Of a DNA stretch of 13,384 nt, positions 8,449-13,384 are shown piece by piece; the stretch's first letter is position 1; the number at the start of each line of letters is the position of its first letter. A program made the translations under genes and the position numbers. The stretch is from Methylophaga sp. (GTDB taxonomy: Bacteria > Pseudomonadota > Gammaproteobacteria > Nitrosococcales > Methylophagaceae): contig JABURN010000114.1 of assembly GCA_014762585.1 (NCBI GenBank), forward strand, positions 1-13,384. Reading direction: 5' to 3'. The notes below the pieces were generated by a model, which did no database searches, had not been told where the DNA came from, and saw only the letters and a list, made by a program, of their open reading frames with translations.

Positions 8449-9750
8449 ATGGCACCGACTGTCTTGCGTTATCTTTTGCTATTTTTAGCAATGGTATTGC
8501 CATTACAGGCCAATGCCGTTTTGAAAATTGAAATCACTGGCGGCTCAGAGGCCGCCTTGCCGATTGCAATCGTACCTTTTGGTGTTGAGGGTTATGCGCC
8601 GCCCGAGGATATTTCCGATATCATCAGCAACGATCTGGCCAGTAGTGGCCGTTTCGCCCCGCTGGAGAAACGTGACCTGATCTCCCAGCCGCATCAAGGC
8701 GAACAGGTCAACTTTCAGGACTGGCGTCTGCTGCGCTCTGAAGGTCTGCTGATTGGTAAAGTCAGCAGTCAGGATGGCGAAAACTATCAGGTCCAGTTCC
8801 AGCTGTTCGATGTCTATAAAGCCGAGCAACTGGTCGGTAAGCGCTACAATGTGCCGGCCTCAGGTTTACGTAGTCTGGCGCACCAGATTGCCGATATCGT
8901 CTATGAAACCCTGACCGGTGAGAAGGGCGTTTTCTCAACCCGCCTCGCCTTTGTCACCGAAATGAAAAACGCCGATGGCAGCAAACGTTATGCGCTGCAG
9001 GTTTCAGATGCTGATGGTGGAAACCCTCGCACTGTATTGCAATCGACTCAGCCGATCATGTCGCCGAATTGGGCTCCGGATGGTGAGCGTCTGGCTTATG
9101 TCACCTTTGAAAACGCCAAAGCCGAAGTCTATGTGCAGGAACTGAGCAGTGGTCGCCGTAACTCGGTTGCTTCATTCCGAGGCTTGAACAGTGCCCCAGC
9201 CTGGTCGCCGGATGGCAAAAGGCTGGCCCTCACCCTGTCGAAAAATGGCAACCCTGAAATTTACATACTGGAACTGGCATCCGGTAACCTATCGCGGGTG
9301 ACACATAACTCCGGTGCGATTGATACCGAGGCCGTGTGGATGCCAAATGGCCGTGAAATCCTGTTTACTTCTGATCGCGGTGGACGTCCGCAGATCTATC
9401 GGGTCGATGCTGATGGCGGTCGCGCCGAGCGGGTCACCTTTGAAGGCGGTTATAATGCGTCTGCAGACATTTCCCCGGACGGCAAGACCATGGCCATGGT
9501 CCATGCAGTCAATGGCAAATTCCATATTGCCATTCAGGATTTGCAGACAGGTGCAGTGCAGGTGTTGACCGACACCACTGCAGATGAATCCCCGAGCTTT
9601 GCGCCTAACGGCCGCATGATCTTGTATGCTACCGAGCAAAAAGGCAGAGGTGTATTAGCGGCTGTGTCCGTTGATGGCCGAATCAAACAGCGCCTGGGAG
9701 AATCAGGTAGCGCGGTACGTGAACCAGCATGGTCGCCTTTTAGACGTTAA
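8449..9750 (+). CDS. tolB: Tol-Pal system periplasmic beta-propeller protein TolB
   Basis: TolB is a soluble periplasmic protein that shuttles between Pal and TolA; TolA binding to its N-terminus is thought to free Pal to bind peptidoglycan at the septum. The 433-residue product begins with a signal peptide (LRYLLLFLAMVLPLQANA, cleavage probably after A23), leaving a mature N-terminus VLKIEITGG in the place of the TolA-binding segment. The N-terminal alpha/beta domain runs to about residue 165. It is followed by WD40-like TolB propeller blades with the recurring pattern W/I-x-PDG/NG-x-x-L/I, as in NWAPDGERLAYVTF, AWSPDGKRLALTLS, VWMPNGREILFTSDRGG, DISPDGKTMAMVHA and SFAPNGRMILYATEQ. ATG 8449 has AGAGGAAA seven bases upstream, one of the strongest ribosome sites in the window. 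The gene lies 12 bases after tolA. Confidence 0.97.
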   Translation: MAPTVLRYLLLFLAMVLPLQANAVLKIEITGGSEAALPIAIVPFGVEGYAPPEDISDIISNDLASSGRFAPLEKRDLISQPHQGEQVNFQDWRLLRSEGLLIGKVSSQDGENYQVQFQLFDVYKAEQLVGKRYNVPASGLRSLAHQIADIVYETLTGEKGVFSTRLAFVTEMKNADGSKRYALQVSDADGGNPRTVLQSTQPIMSPNWAPDGERLAYVTFENAKAEVYVQELSSGRRNSVASFRGLNSAPAWSPDGKRLALTLSKNGNPEIYILELASGNLSRVTHNSGAIDTEAVWMPNGREILFTSDRGGRPQIYRVDADGGRAERVTFEGGYNASADISPDGKTMAMVHAVNGKFHIAIQDLQTGAVQVLTDTTADESPSFAPNGRMILYATEQKGRGVLAAVSVDGRIKQRLGESGSAVREPAWSPFRR

Positions 9751-9768
9751 TCCGATAGGAGATTTTCA

Positions 9769-10338
9769 ATGAAGTTTTTTAAATTATTTGCTTTATTACT
9801 GCCTCTGTTTTTCCTGGCAGCGTGTAGTTCTTCACCTGATAAAGGTATGAACGGTGGTGATGTAGCGGTCGAAGAACGTGGTGCTGATACAGCCGGTGTC
9901 GATGGCCAGGGTGCTGATGGTGAAGACATGGGGGCTGAAGCCAGAGTCGTGGTCGGCGAAGATGGATATGCCGGTAATGAACTGAATGATCCTAGCAGCC
10001 CGTTATCTAACCGCGTTGTCTACTTTGACTACGACAGTGACGTGGTTCGCAGCGAAGATCAGGAAACCCTGCGTGCGCACGGTGCTTATCTGGCCAAGAA
10101 CCCGAATCTCACAGTACGTCTGGAAGGTCATACTGACGAACGTGGTTCGCGTGAATATAACCTGGCTCTGGGCGAACGTCGTGCACTGTCAGTGCGTCAG
10201 ATTCTGATGCTGCAGGGGGCCAGCATTGACCAGTTCCAGGTCACCAGCTTTGGTGAAGAACGTCCTGCCGAAGAAGGCAGCAGCGACTACGCCTGGTCAC
10301 AAAACCGTCGTGTTGAACTTAAATACATAGGTCGATAA
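9769..10338 (+). CDS. pal: Peptidoglycan-associated outer membrane lipoprotein Pal
   Basis: Pal anchors the outer membrane to peptidoglycan and is the outer-membrane end of the Tol-Pal system. The 189-residue precursor has a lipoprotein signal peptide with lipobox LAAC; C19 is the lipidated residue, and serine at +2 fits outer-membrane sorting. Residues 22-80 form a flexible acidic linker very rich in Gly, Asp, Glu and Ala (for example EERGADTAGVDGQGADGED). Residues 82-189 are the OmpA-like domain, with VVYFDYDSD, GHTDERGSREYN (D123) and LGERRALSVR (R137/R138), which bind diaminopimelate of peptidoglycan in the family. AGGAGA lies about seven bases before ATG 9769. The linker makes the protein somewhat longer than the 173-residue E. 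coli Pal. cpoB starts 3 bases after the stop. Confidence 0.97.
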   Translation: MKFFKLFALLLPLFFLAACSSSPDKGMNGGDVAVEERGADTAGVDGQGADGEDMGAEARVVVGEDGYAGNELNDPSSPLSNRVVYFDYDSDVVRSEDQETLRAHGAYLAKNPNLTVRLEGHTDERGSREYNLALGERRALSVRQILMLQGASIDQFQVTSFGEERPAEEGSSDYAWSQNRRVELKYIGR

Positions 10339-10341
10339 AAA

Positions 10342-11151
10342 ATGCAGTTTAACGGCAAGAAAACGATTATCAGTGCCGTGATTCTGGCTGCGACTCTGCC
10401 CGGCATCAGCTGGGCAGAGGACGCAGAACCGCTACAGCAGCGTGTTGAGCGCCTGGAGCGCATCATCCAGGGTCAGGGATTGATGAACCTCATTACGCGT
10501 GTGGATCAATTACAGAACGAAGTAAAGCGTCTCAATGGCGAAAATGAAACGCTGCGCCATGAAATCGAGCAGATGCAGAAGCGTCAGCGTGAAATGTATA
10601 TCGACCTGGATGAAAGACTGACTCAGCAAGCTCAGGCGACACCGCCCGCACAAGCGGAGACGCCGACGAACTTAAACCCTGATTCGTCCATGTCGTCTGA
10701 AGGCAACACGCCTGCCACAGATCAGTCTGCTGAGAGTGCCTCCAGCGACTCCGCCCCGGCGGCAGTAGAAAATGGTGAGGCCGCCTATCAGGCAGCGCTT
10801 CAATCGCTTCGCAGTGGTCAGTATCAAGAGGCGATTACTGCACTGCAGGCTTTCCCCGAACAATATCCGGGCAGCATTTATTTGCCTAATGCCTATTACT
10901 GGCAGGGTGAAGCCAAATACGTGTTGCGTGAGTTTGCTGATGCAGCTGCTTTATTCCAGATCGTGATTGAGCAGTATCCATCCAGTACCAAAGTGGCGGA
11001 TGCGCTGCTCAAGCGTGGTTTCAGCGAGCATGAAATGGGTGATACCCAGCGTGCTGTGGCTACGCTGAATCAGGTCATTCAACAACATTCTGACAGCTCA
11101 GCTGCCAAGCTGGCGCAGGTCAGACTGGATCGTATTAATCAAACTCAATAA
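10342..11151 (+). CDS. cpoB: Cell division coordinator CpoB (YbgF), periplasmic coiled-coil/TPR protein
   Basis: CpoB works with TolA and the peptidoglycan synthase PBP1B to coordinate outer-membrane constriction with septal wall synthesis. The 269-residue product has a signal peptide (IISAVILAATLPGISWA, cleavage probably after A25). A coiled coil at about 28-92 (LQQRVERLERIIQGQGL, VDQLQNEVKRLNGENETL) forms the trimerisation region in the family. A low-complexity Ser/Pro/Ala/Glu linker follows at about 95-145, then tetratricopeptide repeats at about 147-265 (AAYQAALQSLRSGQYQEAI, YYWQGEAKYVLREFADAA, ADALLKRGFSEHEMGDTQ). ATG 10342 is only 3 bases from pal, with TAGG at 10328-10331 as a modest ribosome site. 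It is the last Tol-Pal gene before queE. Confidence 0.95.
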   Translation: MQFNGKKTIISAVILAATLPGISWAEDAEPLQQRVERLERIIQGQGLMNLITRVDQLQNEVKRLNGENETLRHEIEQMQKRQREMYIDLDERLTQQAQATPPAQAETPTNLNPDSSMSSEGNTPATDQSAESASSDSAPAAVENGEAAYQAALQSLRSGQYQEAITALQAFPEQYPGSIYLPNAYYWQGEAKYVLREFADAAALFQIVIEQYPSSTKVADALLKRGFSEHEMGDTQRAVATLNQVIQQHSDSSAAKLAQVRLDRINQTQ

Positions 11152-11171
11152 TCACTGAGCCGGAATTTGTT

Positions 11172-11813
11172 ATGGCCCAGTGCCGCATTACAGAAATCTT
11201 TTATTCTTTACAGGGCGAGTCCAGAACCGTGGGCTTGCCCACTGTTTTTGTCAGATTGACCGGTTGTCCGTTGCGCTGCGGTTACTGTGATACCGAGTAT
11301 GCTTTTTACGGTGGCGAAAAGATGGACATCGCCGACATCGTCAAGCAGGTTGCCAGTTATAATCCGCGTTATGTGTGCGTCACCGGGGGGGAGCCACTGG
11401 CCCAGCCTAACTGCATTCCATTGCTCTCAGCCATTTGTGATCTGGGCGTGGAAGTCTCACTGGAAACCAGTGGTGCGATGGATGTCAGTAAAGTCGATCC
11501 TCGCGTTGTGAAAGTCATGGACCTGAAAACGCCGGGGTCCGGCGAAGAAAGCAAAAACCGGTACAGTAATATCGAATTGCTGCGCCAGCAGGATCAACTG
11601 AAGTTCGTTATTTGCAACCGTCAGGATTATGACTGGGCACGCACGAAGCTGGATGAGTATCAGCTCGATGAACGCTGTGAAGTTCTGTTCTCGCCGATAC
11701 ATGGCGAACTCAAGCCCGCTGATCTTGCCGATTGGATTGTAGAAGATAATCTGCCAGTCAGAATGCAATTGCAGCTTCACAAATACCTATGGGGAGATGA
11801 GAAGGGCCGATGA
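11172..11813 (+). CDS. queE: 7-carboxy-7-deazaguanine synthase QueE (radical SAM)
   Basis: QueE is the radical SAM enzyme that contracts 6-carboxy-5,6,7,8-tetrahydropterin to 7-carboxy-7-deazaguanine, the key ring-forming step of queuosine synthesis. The 213-residue protein has the [4Fe-4S]-binding motif as C32-x3-C36-x2-C39 in [16 protein letters not shown]. This is the common CX3CX2C form, not the expanded spacing of E. coli QueE. It also has the glycine-rich SAM-contact stretch VCVTGGEPL, then VSLETSG and [17 protein letters not shown]. The N-terminus [12 protein letters not shown] is typical. GGA at 11162-11164 lies seven bases before ATG 11172. The 3' end overlaps queC by four bases (ATGA), fitting consecutive pathway steps. 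Confidence 0.97.
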   Translation: MAQCRITEIFYSLQGESRTVGLPTVFVRLTGCPLRCGYCDTEYAFYGGEKMDIADIVKQVASYNPRYVCVTGGEPLAQPNCIPLLSAICDLGVEVSLETSGAMDVSKVDPRVVKVMDLKTPGSGEESKNRYSNIELLRQQDQLKFVICNRQDYDWARTKLDEYQLDERCEVLFSPIHGELKPADLADWIVEDNLPVRMQLQLHKYLWGDEKGR

Positions 11814-12481
11814 AGCGTGCTGTCGTACTTCTGTCTGGTGGTCTTGATTCCGCAACCGTACTCGCGGTTGCCAGGTCAGAAGGCTACGAGTGCTATACCA
11901 TCAGCTTTGATTATGGTCAGCGCCACCGTGCTGAGTTGTTCGCTTCGTCTTTATTATCCGAGCAGCTTGGTGCTGTTTCCCATAAGGTGATTAATATCGA
12001 CCTGACCGCGATCGGTGGTTCCGCCCTGACAGATACCAGTATTGCGGTCCCTCATGAACACCAGGAAGGGATTCCGGTTACCTATGTCCCGGCGCGAAAT
12101 ACCGTGTTCATGTCGATTGCCCTGGGCTGGGCAGAAGTTTTGGAGGCCGAGGCCATTTTTGTAGGGGTCAATGCGGTGGACTATTCCGGCTATCCGGATT
12201 GTCGTCCAGACTATATCGCTGCATTTGAGAAAATGGCTAATCTTGCTACCAAGTCCGGGGTGGAAGGCCACCCGCTCAAGATCGCCACCCCTTTAATTGA
12301 CTTAAGCAAGCAGGACATTATCAAGCGCGGTATTGAACTCGGCGTTGATTACAGCCTGACTGTTTCCTGTTATGAGGCTGATGAGACCGGCCGTGCTTGC
12401 GGTGAATGTGATTCCTGCCGCTTTCGTAAGCAGGGCTTTGAACAGGCGGGAATCAAAGACCCCACACGCTATCAGCCCTGA
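11810..12481 (+). CDS. queC: 7-cyano-7-deazaguanine synthase QueC
   Basis: QueC uses ATP and ammonia to convert the QueE product, 7-carboxy-7-deazaguanine, to preQ0 (7-cyano-7-deazaguanine). The 223-residue protein has the PP-loop ATP pyrophosphatase motif [15 protein letters not shown] near the N-terminus, then [29 protein letters not shown] and [16 protein letters not shown]. The zinc-binding cysteines near the C-terminus are C187, C197, C200 and C203, a spacing close to that of the E. coli enzyme. GAAGGG lies just upstream of ATG 11810, inside queE. It is the last gene of the thirteen-gene run and ends 10 bases inside the convergent small gene, with no obvious terminator behind it on the plus strand. 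Confidence 0.97.
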   Translation: MKRAVVLLSGGLDSATVLAVARSEGYECYTISFDYGQRHRAELFASSLLSEQLGAVSHKVINIDLTAIGGSALTDTSIAVPHEHQEGIPVTYVPARNTVFMSIALGWAEVLEAEAIFVGVNAVDYSGYPDCRPDYIAAFEKMANLATKSGVEGHPLKIATPLIDLSKQDIIKRGIELGVDYSLTVSCYEADETGRACGECDSCRFRKQGFEQAGIKDPTRYQP

Positions 12482-12762
12482 TCAAGACCAAAGCTGGGGG
12501 CTTCATCAGTTTCGGCTTCCAGTTCGTAGTTTTCAAAAGCCTCAAGCGCTTTCACCAGTTTGGTGTGTAACTGCGCATCCTCTCCGAATCGGATATATTC
12601 CTCAGCAGCATGGGCAATCGACTCCAGCATTCGGCAGCGTTCTTCTAAATAAAGCAGGGCATGACCGATATGATGATGATCATTGCCGGTTTCACGCAGC
12701 AACTCGGCGTTGTTCAGAGCAGTGGAAAAAGTGGGTTGATCAGGTTTAGTAATGACGGCCAT
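12472..12762 (-). CDS. Small acidic protein of unknown function, 96 residues
   Basis: I do not recognise this protein. On the minus strand, ATG at 12762-12760 is preceded by GAGGT with a 7-base spacer, a good ribosome site. An upstream in-frame GTG at 12771 is too close to that site and is rejected. The product starts [20 protein letters not shown] and has a His cluster ([20 protein letters not shown], about residues 28-47). The rest is amphipathic and helix-like ([31 protein letters not shown]), and it ends with an acidic tail ([11 protein letters not shown]). There is no signal peptide or membrane segment. It converges on queC with a 10-base overlap and runs divergently from tRNA-Lys. A possible weak promoter (TTGAGA at 12820-12815 with TTCCAT 17 bases on) would overlap the tRNA promoter region. 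The strong ribosome site favours a real gene over the plus-strand frame here, which lacks one. Confidence 0.72.
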   Translation of the reverse strand: MAVITKPDQPTFSTALNNAELLRETGNDHHHIGHALLYLEERCRMLESIAHAAEEYIRFGEDAQLHTKLVKALEAFENYELEAETDEAPSFGLDQG

Positions 12763-12804
12763 GTATGCCACCTCAATAAATATAAAAAAATATGGAATTA
12801 GGGG

Positions 12805-12832
12805 TTGTCATTTATCTCAAATAAGGTATCAT
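12805..12832 (+). promoter_or_regulatory. Sigma70-type promoter of tRNA-Lys
   Basis: TTGTCA (12805-12810) and TATCAT (12827-12832) are separated by 16 bases. This is a one-mismatch -35 and a one-mismatch -10 with the spacing typical of strong stable-RNA promoters. An AT-rich stretch with seven consecutive A (12784-12790) lies just upstream, as expected for an UP element. The sequence after the -10 is GC-containing (TTTGCGC), as at growth-rate-regulated promoters. The expected start near 12839 leaves only about eight bases before the mature tRNA. Confidence 0.82.
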
Positions 12833-12846
12833 TTTGCGCTTCTTCG

Positions 12847-12922
12847 GGGCCGTTAGCTCAGTTGGTAGAGCACCGGACTTTTAATCCGTTGGTCCTGCGT
12901 TCGAGTCGCAGACGGCCCACCA
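12847..12922 (+). tRNA. tRNA-Lys (anticodon UUU) with encoded CCA
   Basis: The 76-base sequence folds as a cloverleaf. Acceptor GGGCCGT (12847-12853) pairs with ACGGCCC (12912-12918). The D arm is GCTC AGTTGGTAGA GC, the anticodon loop is CTTTTAA with TTT as anticodon, the variable loop is TGGTC, and the T arm is CTGCG TTCGAGT CGCAG. The discriminator is A (12919) and the CCA end is encoded (12920-12922). The outermost anticodon-stem pair appears to be C27-U43, a mismatch. A tRNA-Lys at the end of the tol-pal cluster is an old arrangement: E. coli has a tRNA-Lys/Val cluster after cpoB, and Pseudomonas has tRNA-Lys after queC. Confidence 0.97.
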
Positions 12923-12929
12923 AGAATTC

Positions 12930-12969
12930 AAAAGGGTTATGCTTGTTTCAAGCATAGCCCTTTTTCATT
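12930..12969 (+). terminator. Intrinsic terminator of tRNA-Lys
   Basis: AAAAGGGTTATGCTTG (12930-12945) pairs with CAAGCATAGCCCTTTT (12949-12964), one G-U pair included, around a TTT loop. This gives a stem of up to 16 pairs whose foot runs into a T-rich tail (12961-12965, then CATTT). It starts seven bases after the CCA end, so the tRNA is probably a single-gene transcript. The A-run at the 5' foot would also allow it to work in the opposite direction. Confidence 0.93.
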
Positions 12970-13329
12970 TCTGTCTCCATGAAAATTCGTCCCTCCGACA
13001 AATGCCTCCCCTTGCTTGGTTTTCTCCTGAAGCCATTCCATCATTCAGCATAGTCAACTGAGTATCCGTGACCAGGCTCACAGCTAGCTCTTAATTAAGG
13101 CGCTGCTTAATTTATTTTGGATGCAGAAAAAAGTGCTAAGTGACTCTTGATATTGTCTTTTATCAGGAACAAAATGACAGAATGATGACAACAGTGAAAA
13201 TTAGCTGTTGCAATGCCTCGGGCACTGACGTAAGATGCGCAGCCTCAGTTGATGAGCTTTGTTTGCAAGGCGAATCAAAACTGAATTCCAGACCGAAATA
13301 ACTGATTCAAAATGACTCAAACTTTTCGG
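12970..13329. other. Gene-free region between tRNA-Lys terminator and the right-edge promoter
   Basis: About 360 bases hold no credible coding sequence in either direction; the best plus-strand candidate (ATG 12979, 24 codons) has no ribosome site. The region is AT-richer than the genes around it. It contains the palindromes AGCTAGCT (13082-13089) and CTTAATTAAG (13090-13099) side by side, a second CTTAATT at 13106-13112, and several A-rich runs (13127-13132, 13196-13200). This is what one expects upstream of a strong stable-RNA promoter (UP element, Fis-type sites), but no individual site can be assigned from sequence alone. Confidence 0.6.
13208..13236 (+). promoter_or_regulatory. Possible weak upstream promoter
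   Basis: TTGCAA (13208-13213) and TAAGAT (13231-13236) are 17 bases apart, each with four of six consensus bases, and are followed directly by GCGCAGCC, a GC-rich discriminator like that of rRNA promoters. Its -10 lies 121 bases before the -10 of the strong promoter at the right edge, resembling the tandem P1/P2 spacing of E. coli rRNA operons. The individual boxes are weak, so this is tentative. Confidence 0.3.
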
Positions 13330-13357
13330 TTGACAGCCGGGCCGGGAGCTGTATAAT
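13330..13357 (+). promoter_or_regulatory. Consensus sigma70 promoter, probably of a stable-RNA operon beyond the window
   Basis: A perfect TTGACA (13330-13335) and a perfect TATAAT (13352-13357) are separated by a 16-base GC-rich spacer, the spacing of rRNA P1 promoters. The 60 bases before it are AT-rich (for example 13295-13326). The expected start is near 13364, inside CGCTTCTTTG. No ribosome site or start codon follows before the window ends at 13384. A stable-RNA gene, possibly an rRNA operon, is the most likely target, but the target itself is not visible. Confidence 0.85.
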
Positions 13358-13384
13358 TCTCGCTTCTTTGCTGCAGCGAGTTCT

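Noticed and set aside
12490..12510. Short AAGC/GCTT hairpin after queC as a terminator
   Set aside because: Only four pairs, no T-run, and it lies within the convergent small gene.
12372..12749. 125-codon plus-strand frame across the end of queC and the small gene
   Set aside because: It begins inside the zinc-motif region of queC in another frame, lacks a ribosome site, and competes with the minus-strand frame, which has a good one.
12979..13053. 24-codon plus-strand frame (MKIRPSDKC...) after the tRNA terminator
   Set aside because: No ribosome-binding sequence before the ATG, no promoter, and too short to support on sequence alone.
13082..13112. Adjacent palindromes AGCTAGCT and CTTAATTAAG as an operator or attachment site
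   Set aside because: Short palindromes of this kind arise easily in AT-rich spacers; without a second copy or a known binding protein no function can be supported.

Overview
The window looks like core chromosome of a gammaproteobacterium outside the Enterobacterales. The evidence is the run yebC-ruvC-ruvA-ruvB-ybgC-tolQ-tolR-tolA-tolB-pal-cpoB-queE-queC followed by tRNA-Lys, an order also known from Pseudomonas-type genomes, together with proteins that align residue for residue with the E. coli catalytic sites. I cannot name the genus with confidence. Nothing here looks recently acquired: I see no transposase, integrase, CRISPR array or toxin-antitoxin pair.

Layout. Positions 3-1778 hold the C-terminal part of glnE (glutamine synthetase adenylyltransferase), which is cut by the window edge. 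ilvE (branched-chain aminotransferase, 1817-2746) follows on the same strand. A 66-base gap with a strong GC-rich hairpin then separates this nitrogen/amino-acid pair from a tightly packed thirteen-gene run on the plus strand (2813-12481). That run contains yebC, the RuvABC Holliday-junction resolution genes, the Tol-Pal envelope system with its YbgC and CpoB partners, and two enzymes of 7-deazaguanine (queuosine) synthesis, QueE and QueC. Junctions in this run are overlaps of 1, 4 or 11 bases or gaps of 20 bases or less. One long transcription unit, possibly with internal promoters that I cannot see, is therefore the simplest reading.

The run ends tail-to-tail against a small minus-strand gene of unknown function (12472-12762) that overlaps the end of queC by 10 bases. 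Beyond it lies a stable-RNA zone: a near-consensus promoter, a tRNA-Lys(UUU) with encoded CCA, a strong intrinsic terminator, and about 360 gene-free bases. A second near-consensus promoter (TTGACA, 16-base spacer, TATAAT) sits 27 bases from the right edge and most likely drives a stable-RNA operon, perhaps rRNA, just outside the window.

Functional links. RuvA and RuvB migrate Holliday junctions and RuvC cuts them. TolQ-TolR use the proton gradient to energise TolA, which reaches across the periplasm to TolB and Pal, and CpoB ties this to peptidoglycan synthesis. QueE and QueC act one after the other to make preQ0; the flanking steps (FolE, QueD, QueF, Tgt) are not in the window. I found no clearly new biological system. 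The items most worth a second look are the unrecognised 96-residue gene, the sequence shared by the two stable-RNA promoters, and the repeats inside tolA.
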